Below, one piece after another: positions 33,577 to 41,674 of a stretch of 64,000 nt of DNA. The notes below the pieces were generated by a model that worked only from the letters and a program-made list of their open reading frames with translations, was not told the DNA's origin and did no database searches. A program made the translations under genes and the position numbers. The stretch spans positions 744,001 through 808,000 of the forward strand of contig JADJFV010000001.1 in the NCBI GenBank assembly GCA_016708435.1, in the 5' to 3' direction. This stretch comes from Leptospiraceae bacterium (GTDB lineage: Bacteria; Spirochaetota; Leptospiria; Leptospirales; Leptospiraceae). Numbering within the stretch: the first letter of the stretch is position 1; every line of letters starts with the position of its first letter.

Positions 33577-34092
33577 TTGATTTATCTAGCGGCAGGCGGA
33601 TTACTTGATGCTAATCCAGGTCTTTTAGTTTGGACCATAATTACATTTTTAGTCGTAGTTTTTATTCTCAGAGCTTTCGCATGGAATCCTATTCTACATG
33701 CTCTCGATGAGAGAGCGGAAAAGATCCATGGCGACATTGAGAAAGCGGATAAAATTCGCAAAGAGGCAGAGGAGCTTTTAGCAACCTACAATGCTAAGCT
33801 AACTGCTGCAAGAGATGAAGCACTTGCTATTGTAAGCGAAGCAAACTCTGATGCAGTCAAACTCAAAGCCAAAACTGTGCATGAAACCCAAGATGAGATA
33901 AAAGCTATTAAAGAGCAGTCTCTTAAAGATATTGAACTTGCAAAGCTGAAAGCTGTTCAAGAGTTGCAGGCTCAAGTTGTTGATCTTTCAGTTATGATTG
34001 CTAGTCAGATTTTACAGAAGAAAGTTAGATCTGAGGATCATGCTGAATTTGTGAAAGAAGAAATTGCTAAACTGAAGAGTATGAAAGCATAA
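33577..34092 (+). CDS. atpF: ATP synthase subunit b
   Basis: A 171-residue subunit with one membrane helix (about 12-35, 'PGLLVWTIITFLVVVFILR') and a long charged coiled coil (about 45-165) forming the peripheral stalk. A TTG start is used, with AAGAGGC upstream. The spacing to atpE and atpH (16 and 2 bp) fits tight co-expression. Confidence 0.93.
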   Translation: MIYLAAGGLLDANPGLLVWTIITFLVVVFILRAFAWNPILHALDERAEKIHGDIEKADKIRKEAEELLATYNAKLTAARDEALAIVSEANSDAVKLKAKTVHETQDEIKAIKEQSLKDIELAKLKAVQELQAQVVDLSVMIASQILQKKVRSEDHAEFVKEEIAKLKSMKA

Positions 34093-34094
34093 CT

Positions 34095-34661
34095 ATGGAT
34101 AATATTCACGTTGGTAAAGTCTATGCGGAAGCTCTGCTGGAGATAGCAGCAGAGAAAAAGAATTTTGCTATCATTGAAGAAGAATTGCAGGCGGCTGTAA
34201 AAGCTCTCTGTGATGACAATCAGGTTTGGGAGTTCTTTTTATCTCCCAAAATTTCTAAAGATCAAAAGATAAAAGTAATGGAGAGTTCACTGAAGTCTAC
34301 CTTTTCTGAAACTGTGAACTCCCTTTTATTTTTGCTCTTAAAGAAAGACCGGATTTTCTTTATCAAAGAAATAGCATTGCAATACAGAATAGGAAATGAC
34401 AAGCTCAATGGTCGGATTCGTGCATACGTTGAATCTGCTACCAAGCTTACTGATTCACAAGTGGGTGATATCCAGTCAACACTCGCAGAGCGATACAAAG
34501 GTGAATGTATCATCGAAAATATTATAAAGCCGGATCTTATCGGCGGACTGGTGATTCGTTTTAACGATAACCTTATAGATGGCTCAATGAGAAGCCAACT
34601 ACTTACTATTAAGAAAAATTTACTCCAGAGCAAATTAGGTGGGGCATACTATGAAAATTAA
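34095..34661 (+). CDS. atpH: ATP synthase subunit delta
   Basis: A 188-residue OSCP/delta subunit: 'VGKVYAEALLEIAAEKKNF' at the start, a helical N-domain, and the C-terminal 'PDLIGGLVIRFNDNLIDGS' signature. It links F1 to the b-stalk. Its 3' end overlaps atpA by 11 bp. Confidence 0.95.
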   Translation: MDNIHVGKVYAEALLEIAAEKKNFAIIEEELQAAVKALCDDNQVWEFFLSPKISKDQKIKVMESSLKSTFSETVNSLLFLLLKKDRIFFIKEIALQYRIGNDKLNGRIRAYVESATKLTDSQVGDIQSTLAERYKGECIIENIIKPDLIGGLVIRFNDNLIDGSMRSQLLTIKKNLLQSKLGGAYYEN

Positions 34662-36159
34662 AACTGAGGAAATAACTTCCTTAATTAAAAAAGAAATACA
34701 AAGCTATAAACAAGACTTAGCCATTGACGAAGTCGGAACCGTAATTGAAATCGGGGACGGTATCGCTAGAGTATTTGGCTTAAAGAATGTTATGGCAGGG
34801 GAGCTCCTTGAATTTCAAAATGGGATTCGTGGGCAAGCCTTCAACTTGGAAGAAAACTCCGTTGGGGTGGTTATTCTCGGTGAATACAAGCACATAGAAG
34901 AAGGATTCACAGTAAAAAGAACCGGAACTATTTTCTCTGTTCCTGTTGGTGAAGCAATGCTTGGTCGTGTAGTTAATCCTCTCGGCGAGCCAATTGATGG
35001 AAAGGGACCAATTCAAACTGACAAAGTTAGACCGGTAGAAGTATTAGCTCCTGGTATTTCTAAGCGTTATCCTGTAAATGAACCTCTTCAAACGGGCGTT
35101 AAAGCCATTGACTCCATGATTCCTGTCGGTCGCGGACAACGTGAGTTAATCATTGGTGACCGTGGAACTGGAAAAACAACCATTGCTATTGATACTATTA
35201 TTAATCAAAAAGGTTCTGGCGTTATATGCGTGTATGTAGCTATTGGACAAAAAGCTTCTACTGTCGCTGGTGTTGTTCAAAAGTTGCAAGACAAAGGTGC
35301 TATGGCTTACACAATCGTTGTGAACGCAAGTGCTTCTGATCCTGCTCCTTTGCAATTCATTGCTCCTTATGCTGGTTGCACAATGGCTGAATACTTTATG
35401 TATGACCAAGGCAAAGCTTGTCTCATCGTATATGATGATTTAACCAAGCAAGCGGTTGCTTATCGTCAAATGAGCTTACTTCTTCGTCGTCCTCCGGGTC
35501 GTGAAGCGTATCCTGGAGACGTATTCTACTTACATTCTCGTTTATTAGAAAGAGCTGCTAAGCTCGATCAAAAATACGGCGGTGGTTCTTTAACTGCGCT
35601 TCCAATCATTGAAACGCAAGAAGGGGAAGTATCTGCTTACATTCCGACTAACGTGATTTCTATCACAGACGGACAGATTTATTTACAATCGAATTTATTT
35701 GCTTCTGGTATTCGTCCTGCTGTGGATGTCGGTATTTCTGTATCTCGCGTGGGTGGTGCTGCTCAAATTAAAGCTATGAAAAAAGTAGCTGGAACATTGA
35801 AGTTAGACTTAGCACAATTTAGAGAATTGGAAGCGTTTGCTTCTTTAGGAACTGAATTGGATGCAGCTACCCAAGCTCAGTTGGATAGAGGAAATAGAAT
35901 CGTGGAAGTATTAAAACAACCGCAATCTAATCCTTATCCCGTAGAAGATCAAGTATTGGTAATCTTTGCTGTTACTCGCGGTTTGATGGATACAATTCCA
36001 GTAAACAAAGTTCGCGCTTTCGAAACTTATTTATTAGAGCATGTAAAATCTCATCATCCAGAGCTTCTAAATGAAATTCGTGATGAGAAAAACATCAAAG
36101 ATGAAAACATTGTGTCAGAGCGTGTCAAAGAAGTTGTTGCAGACTTTTTAAGAAAGTAA
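34651..36159 (+). CDS. atpA: ATP synthase subunit alpha
   Basis: A 502-residue F1 alpha subunit. The ATG at 34651 is chosen over an in-frame GTG at 34639 because AGGTGGGG lies just before it. The Walker A box GDRGTGKT is at 169-176 (Lys175, the same number as in E. coli), and the 'SVSRVGGAAQIKAMK' region includes the conserved Arg. It alternates with beta in the catalytic hexamer and provides the non-catalytic nucleotide sites. Confidence 0.96.
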   Translation: MKIKTEEITSLIKKEIQSYKQDLAIDEVGTVIEIGDGIARVFGLKNVMAGELLEFQNGIRGQAFNLEENSVGVVILGEYKHIEEGFTVKRTGTIFSVPVGEAMLGRVVNPLGEPIDGKGPIQTDKVRPVEVLAPGISKRYPVNEPLQTGVKAIDSMIPVGRGQRELIIGDRGTGKTTIAIDTIINQKGSGVICVYVAIGQKASTVAGVVQKLQDKGAMAYTIVVNASASDPAPLQFIAPYAGCTMAEYFMYDQGKACLIVYDDLTKQAVAYRQMSLLLRRPPGREAYPGDVFYLHSRLLERAAKLDQKYGGGSLTALPIIETQEGEVSAYIPTNVISITDGQIYLQSNLFASGIRPAVDVGISVSRVGGAAQIKAMKKVAGTLKLDLAQFRELEAFASLGTELDAATQAQLDRGNRIVEVLKQPQSNPYPVEDQVLVIFAVTRGLMDTIPVNKVRAFETYLLEHVKSHHPELLNEIRDEKNIKDENIVSERVKEVVADFLRK

Positions 36160-36172
36160 GGGTTCAAACAAA

Positions 36173-37035
36173 TTGGCTTCACCTAGAGAAATTAAAAAGA
36201 GAATCGTTTCGGTAACGAACACAAAGAAGATTACTCGCACTATGGAAATGGTAGCTACTGCTAAGTCCAAAAAGATGAGTAATCGAGTTAACGCTTCCAA
36301 GCCTTTTTCTGATAAGATAAAAGAGCTAGTTGGTTCTTTGTCTTCGCTTGCAAGTAAGGTAGAAAGCCCCTTTTTGCGAAGAGAAGAAAGTCCTAAGAAA
36401 ATTGCCGTATTAGTAATCACGGCAAACAGAGGATTATGTGGTGGATATAATAGTAATATCCTTAGAATGACTCGTAGCTTTTTAGGCGAATTGAAATCTA
36501 GGGAATTCGTTATGATTTATATGTCATTGGTAAGAAAGGAATTTCCTTCTTTAAATTTGCGAAAGAGCCCGTTGCTCAGTCTTTTATTAATATTGATGAC
36601 AACTCAGGCTACAAAGAGGCAGAGTTCTTTGCTAACTTATTTATGGATGAGTTTTCTTCCAAGAAAATCGATGGATTAGAAGTTATTTCAACTGTTTACC
36701 ATTCTTCTGCTGATCAAAGAGCCGAAATTACAAGAGTTCTTCCAATTGAGCCTCCTTCAGGCACAAAGGATGTAAATGATTCTGTAATTTATGAGCCAAG
36801 TCCAGAAGTTATTTTGAATTCGCTTTTGCCACTAGTTATTAAAACAGCAATGTATAAAATGATTCTTGAAGCAGTTTGCTCCGAGCAGATAGCTAGAAGA
36901 ATTGCAATGAAGTCCGCTACAGATGCGGCAACAGATATGATTAAAATATTAGTTCGTGGATACAACCGTGTTAGACAATCTAAGATTACGCAAGAGATTT
37001 CAGAGATTGTTGCCGGAGCGGATTCACTGAAATAG
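36173..37035 (+). CDS. atpG: ATP synthase subunit gamma, frameshifted
   Basis: The first frame has the gamma start (ASPREIKKRIVSVTNTKKIT, starting at a TTG) and 'VITANRGLCGGYNSNIL'. The second resumes at about 36512 as 'DLYVIGKKGISFFKFAKEP' and ends with 'YNRVRQSKITQEISEIVAG'. One missing base near 36500-36512 separates them. Restored, the protein has 287 residues, exactly the usual size. Gamma is the rotor shaft and essential, so this is probably a sequence error. It is the second one-base loss in the same operon. Confidence 0.85.
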
Positions 37036-37063
37036 AGTTATAGTTTAAGGGAGTATAGTATAA

Positions 37064-38470
37064 ATGAGCAACGTAGGAAAAATCAAGCAAATCATCGGAT
37101 CGGTTCTCGACATTACTTTTGAGAATGGACAATTACCTGAAATCTTCAATGCCTTAGAAATTGATTTAGTTAAAAATGGGGTCAAAGAAAAAGTTGTCGC
37201 TGAAGTTCAACAGCATTTAGGGGACAATACTGTAAGAGCCATTGCTCTGTCTTCTACGGACGGGATGGTTCGAGGGCTTGCAGTAACAGATACAGGAGCT
37301 TCTATTAGCGTTCCAGTTGGAGAAGTTACTCTTGGTAGAATCTTTAACGTATTGGGTGAAACCATAGACGAAGGTGCTGCTATACAAGTAAAAGAAAGAC
37401 GTTCCATTCATATGCCTTCTCCTAGATATGAAGACCTTAAACCAAAGACTGAAGTCTTTGAAACAGGAATCAAAGTTATCGATCTACTTGCTCCTTATAT
37501 CAAAGGTGGTAAAACCGGATTATTCGGTGGTGCCGGAGTTGGTAAGACAGTATTAATTCAAGAATTAATCAATAATATCGCAAAGCAACATGGTGGATAT
37601 TCTGTATTTGCCGGTGTGGGCGAAAGAACAAGAGAAGGAAATGACCTTTGGCGAGAAATGAAAGAATCAGGCGTTATTGATAAAACTGTTCTCGTTTATG
37701 GACAGATGAATGAGCCTCCTGGAGCACGTTTAAGGGTTGCTCTTTCTGCATTAACAATGGCAGAGCATTTTCGTGATTCTATGAATGCTGATATTCTTTT
37801 ATTCGTAGATAACATCTTCCGATTCTCACAAGCTGGATCGGAAGTATCTGCTCTTCTTGGTCGTATGCCTTCTGCTGTGGGATACCAACCTACTCTTTCT
37901 ACTGAAATGGGTGGTCTACAAGAGCGTATTACTTCTACTCAAAATGGTTCGATTACATCAGTTCAAGCGATTTACGTTCCTGCGGATGATTTAACCGACC
38001 CTGCTCCTGCTACTGCATTTACTCACTTGGATGCTACAACCGTTCTTTCTCGTAATATTGCTTCTAAAGGTATTTACCCTGCTGTGGATCCATTGGATTC
38101 TACATCTCGCGTTCTAAATGCTGAGGTATTAGGCGAAGAGCATTACACTGTTGCCCGTGAAGTGCAACGTATTTTACAAAGATATAAGGACTTACAAGAT
38201 ATCATTGCGATTTTAGGTATGGATGAGTTGTCAGAAGATGATAAGATTCTAGTAGGTCGCGCACGAAAGATTGAAAAGTTTCTTTCTCAACCATTCTTCG
38301 TTGCCGAAGTATTCACTGGTTCACCTGGAAAATATGTAAAACTAGCTGATACAGTTAGATCCTTTAAAGATTTGATTAGTGGTAAATATGATGACCTTCC
38401 AGAGCAAGCTTTTTACATGGTTGGATCAATTGATGAAGTTGTAGAAAAGGCTAAGAAGCTAAAGGCATAA
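37064..38470 (+). CDS. atpD: ATP synthase subunit beta
   Basis: A 468-residue catalytic F1 subunit. Walker A GGAGVGKT (Lys161), 'VFAGVGERTREGNDLW', and 'LLFVDNIFRFSQAGSEVS' (Walker B and DELSEED region at about 390, here GMDELSEDD) are all intact. GGGAG lies upstream of the ATG. Confidence 0.97.
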   Translation: MSNVGKIKQIIGSVLDITFENGQLPEIFNALEIDLVKNGVKEKVVAEVQQHLGDNTVRAIALSSTDGMVRGLAVTDTGASISVPVGEVTLGRIFNVLGETIDEGAAIQVKERRSIHMPSPRYEDLKPKTEVFETGIKVIDLLAPYIKGGKTGLFGGAGVGKTVLIQELINNIAKQHGGYSVFAGVGERTREGNDLWREMKESGVIDKTVLVYGQMNEPPGARLRVALSALTMAEHFRDSMNADILLFVDNIFRFSQAGSEVSALLGRMPSAVGYQPTLSTEMGGLQERITSTQNGSITSVQAIYVPADDLTDPAPATAFTHLDATTVLSRNIASKGIYPAVDPLDSTSRVLNAEVLGEEHYTVAREVQRILQRYKDLQDIIAILGMDELSEDDKILVGRARKIEKFLSQPFFVAEVFTGSPGKYVKLADTVRSFKDLISGKYDDLPEQAFYMVGSIDEVVEKAKKLKA

Positions 38471-38473
38471 GAC

Positions 38474-38854
38474 ATGTCTGAAAGTAAATTAACAGTTACA
38501 GTAATTTCGCCAGAGAAGCAAATCTTCTCTGGACCGGCTGAGTATGTGAATATTCCAGGAACAATGGGCTATTTTGGTATCTTAGTAAACCACTCTCCTA
38601 TTGTTTCTGAGTTAGAAGTTGGAATTTTAGAAATTAAACATGATGGAAAAGTTCTAAAGATTGTAGTAGATGGTGGGTTTGCAGAAGTCAAATCAAACCA
38701 GATTAAAATATTAACGAACGGTGGCGATGTAAAAGAGAATATAGATTTTCATCGTGCTTCAGCAGATTTAGATAAGGCAATTGCTTCTAGTTCTAAAACA
38801 AGAGAATTGGACATAAAAAAAGCAAGAGCGCGAGTATTAATTCATAAAACTTAA
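38474..38854 (+). CDS. atpC: ATP synthase subunit epsilon
   Basis: A 126-residue subunit: N-terminal beta-sandwich ('KLTVTVISPEKQIFSGPAE', 'GTMGYFGILVNHSPI') and a C-terminal helical hairpin (about 90-126). It regulates and couples the rotor. Only 3 bp separate it from atpD. It is the last gene of the ATP synthase operon. Confidence 0.95.
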   Translation: MSESKLTVTVISPEKQIFSGPAEYVNIPGTMGYFGILVNHSPIVSELEVGILEIKHDGKVLKIVVDGGFAEVKSNQIKILTNGGDVKENIDFHRASADLDKAIASSSKTRELDIKKARARVLIHKT

Positions 38855-38908
38855 TCCATAGAATCACTTTACTAGCCGAAAATGTAATTTAGGAATAGGT
38901 GAATTTTT

Positions 38909-39190
38909 ATTAAAAATAAGCTGCCAATCCTATTATTTGCCTTGATTCTAATCCTTGTAGGAATATACTTGAGGCAAAATAGAAATTGGTTGAAAGGAAT
39001 TTATGCTCCATCAAAAATTCACGTCAAAATTACAGGTAAGGTTAGAAATCCCGGAATCTATGAAATGGTGCCCGGAGACCAAGTGAAACATCTGGTTGAA
39101 AAAGCAGGCGGCCTAGCTAGTAATGTTGACAGTTCCAATACAATTTTAGATACTGAAGTGCTAGATGGTCAGGTTATCAGCATCGAATAA
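38909..39190 (+). CDS. Membrane-anchored SLBB/ComEA-type protein
   Basis: One hydrophobic N-terminal helix, then an SLBB domain ('VKITGKVRNPGIYEMVPG', 'VKHLVEKAGGLASNVD'), as in ComEA and polysaccharide-export proteins. The start is unclear. The helix continues upstream of the TTG at 38942 to an ATT codon at 38909 with AGGAATAGG before it; no ATG exists. A GTG at 38899 would fit if one T of a five-T run is extra. It should bind DNA or polysaccharide at the outer face of the inner membrane. Confidence 0.65.
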   Translation: MKNKLPILLFALILILVGIYLRQNRNWLKGIYAPSKIHVKITGKVRNPGIYEMVPGDQVKHLVEKAGGLASNVDSSNTILDTEVLDGQVISIE

Positions 39191-39200
39191 GGAATAGGAA

Positions 39201-41672
39201 ATGGCGGAAGAGAGTAAACAATCTGGATTAGCAAGCGACCAAACAAAGTCTGGTAATGCTTCCCTTGACGACAGCTTTTCTGATTTAGAAGAATCCCTTG
39301 ATTTTGATATTTATGTAGAAGATATTCCTCTCATCGCTGAGGCTAATGGCGATATGCTTGATGATGTGGCTAATAGTGCTTCACCTATTGTCGCCCATTT
39401 TACCGATCCTAGTTCCAGTTCTTCTGATCCGATTCCTTTAAATTTAAGCTCCTTTCGAAGTAAGGATAATGATGATTATTCTGATATAGGCTCTAAGCCT
39501 TTCTCCGAAGATGATTTAGATGATATTTTATTAAAGGATAATTCTTCTAGTCAATTTGATGAAGATGAGCAAATTGGATTATCCTCTTCCGAGTTAGATC
39601 ATATAATATCGGATAATGATGATTTTGCTACAGACTATGAAGATTCTTTAGAAAGTAATTATCAACCAGGAGGTGGTAAGTCTAGATTTGCCCCTACTGA
39701 TGATTCATTTGAGGAAAATGATTTAACAGATACCTATGATACTGATTTAGGTGATGATGACAATATTACGCTTGGCTCAGATGAATTAGACCATATTTTA
39801 AATCCCGATGAAGAAGAAAACGGGGATGAAGAATTTGAATCCAAATCTTTCTTTGATGCTGATGCTGCAGAAGAAAATGAAGAAGATGGTCCTATAGCTC
39901 TATCCGATGAAGAATTAAATAATATTACAAGTCTAGATGATTCCAGTGTAGATGATTTTGAAACAGAGCATTTTATTTCTGAGCCTCCCCCTGATCTTTT
40001 TGAACATTCTGGTTCTAATGAAGAAGAGATTGCTTTATCGGGAGATGAATTAAATAATTTATTAGAAAGTGGAAATACTGACGAGGAAGAATTTGAAACC
40101 GGAGAAGCTAAGTCTTTCTTCGATTCGGAAGAAGACGATGAAGAAATTGCACTATCTCCGGATGAATTAAGTAATATTACAGATTCCGAATATGCTGTAG
40201 AAGATGGAATAGAAACTGCCGATTTAAGTTCTGGTATTGAATCCAATGAGTATGGTGTTTCTACTGAAAGCGTTTTTGATGAGGATGTTGCCGAAGACGA
40301 TGATATATCTCTCTCGGGTGATGAATTAAATAATATCTTAGAAACTGGCGAGATTGAAGTAGAAAACGAAGAAGAAGTGGAAGAAGAATTCGATTTAGAG
40401 AATGCGAAATCTTTCTTTGACTCAGATGAAGAAGAACAAGATGATGAATCAATTTCCCTTTCACCGGACGAACTAGGCAATATTACTGCCGAAGAAGACT
40501 TTGAATTAGATTCCAGTTCATCTGAAAACTTTTCTAGTGATGAGGCTAATTTCGATTTAACGGAAGAGACAGAAGATTTGGAAATCGAATCCAAATCAGA
40601 TTTGTTTGATGAAAACGCTACAGAAGATGAAGAAATTGCTCTCTCTGGAGATGAACTTAATAACCTAATTGAAAGCGGTGAGATTGAAACAGAAGAGGAA
40701 CAAGAAAATGAAGTTGTTGAAGCCGATGATTCTTCTGCACATTCCTTTTTTGAAGATGCCTCAGAGGAAGATGAATCCATTGCTTTATCTCCGGATGAAC
40801 TTGGAAATATTACGGCAGAAGAAGACTTTGAAATTCAAGAGATTGATGGAGTTAACGAATTAGAGCAAGAGGATAATTTCGATTTATCTGAATCAACGCA
40901 AGACTTGGAAATGGAGCCTACTCCAAACTTATTCGAAGAAGAGACTGTCGAAGATGAAGAGATTGCTCTCTCTGGTGACGAATTAAATAATTTATTAGAA
41001 AGCGGTGACATCACGACAGAAGAAGATGACTCTCTCGGAAGTTCTTTCTTTGAAAATTCAAATGAAGAAGATGAATCTATTGCTCTATCTCCGGATGAAC
41101 TTGGAAATATTACAGCTGAAGAAGACTTTGAAGTTGAAAATATAGAGCCGTCTATTGCGAGTGATGAGGGTAATTTTGATTTGTCTGAAGCAACTGATGA
41201 GTTCGAGATGGAATCACCGCAAAACCTATTCGAAGAAGAGACTGTCGAAGATGAAGAAATTGCACTTTCTGGTGATGAGTTAAACAATTTACTTGAAAGC
41301 GGTGAAATTGAAACAGAAGATGCTCCTTCCAATGATAATCAAGTCGAAGAAGTAGCGGCTAATACTGATTATAGTAATCCAATCGACTCCGGAATGGTTA
41401 TTGGAGATGATGATTTTATAATAGACGATAATTCATCTCTATCAGATTTAGGAGACTTCAATATTGATGATACTCCAGATATTGAACAACATGATTATTC
41501 TGATGAGATTGAGTCCTTTCAATTTGGTGCTGTCAAGAAAGAAGAATTAAAGAAAGTCATTTCTTATATGGATGAATTGTTAGGAAGTTTGCCTGATTCC
41601 TATATTAAAGAATTTGCAAGTTCTGAATACTTCGAGTTATACAAGAAGATTATGAACGAGTTGGAACTGTAA
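39201..41672 (+). CDS. Highly acidic repeat protein (Asp/Glu-rich)
   Basis: An 823-residue protein of extreme acidity with no signal peptide or membrane segment. About twelve units carry the core (I/S)(A/S)LS(G/P)DEL. Two types tend to alternate: 'EEIALSGDELNNLLESG' and 'ESIALSPDELGNITAEEDFE'. Only the last 60 residues look like a normal fold ('VKKEELKKVISYMDELLG'). It lies 10 bp after the SLBB gene and 2 bp before the GAF/GGDEF-like gene, whose product has a similar acidic segment, so the two may act together. Function unknown. Confidence 0.8.
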   Translation: MAEESKQSGLASDQTKSGNASLDDSFSDLEESLDFDIYVEDIPLIAEANGDMLDDVANSASPIVAHFTDPSSSSSDPIPLNLSSFRSKDNDDYSDIGSKPFSEDDLDDILLKDNSSSQFDEDEQIGLSSSELDHIISDNDDFATDYEDSLESNYQPGGGKSRFAPTDDSFEENDLTDTYDTDLGDDDNITLGSDELDHILNPDEEENGDEEFESKSFFDADAAEENEEDGPIALSDEELNNITSLDDSSVDDFETEHFISEPPPDLFEHSGSNEEEIALSGDELNNLLESGNTDEEEFETGEAKSFFDSEEDDEEIALSPDELSNITDSEYAVEDGIETADLSSGIESNEYGVSTESVFDEDVAEDDDISLSGDELNNILETGEIEVENEEEVEEEFDLENAKSFFDSDEEEQDDESISLSPDELGNITAEEDFELDSSSSENFSSDEANFDLTEETEDLEIESKSDLFDENATEDEEIALSGDELNNLIESGEIETEEEQENEVVEADDSSAHSFFEDASEEDESIALSPDELGNITAEEDFEIQEIDGVNELEQEDNFDLSESTQDLEMEPTPNLFEEETVEDEEIALSGDELNNLLESGDITTEEDDSLGSSFFENSNEEDESIALSPDELGNITAEEDFEVENIEPSIASDEGNFDLSEATDEFEMESPQNLFEEETVEDEEIALSGDELNNLLESGEIETEDAPSNDNQVEEVAANTDYSNPIDSGMVIGDDDFIIDDNSSLSDLGDFNIDDTPDIEQHDYSDEIESFQFGAVKKEELKKVISYMDELLGSLPDSYIKEFASSEYFELYKKIMNELEL

Positions 41673-41674
41673 GA

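Noticed and set aside
39734..41332. Long minus-strand Ser-rich ORFs (348 and 165 residues)
   Set aside because: They are the reverse reading of the Asp/Glu-rich repeat gene (GAA/GAT codons read as TTC/ATC and Ser codons). There is no start signal and the composition is artificial.
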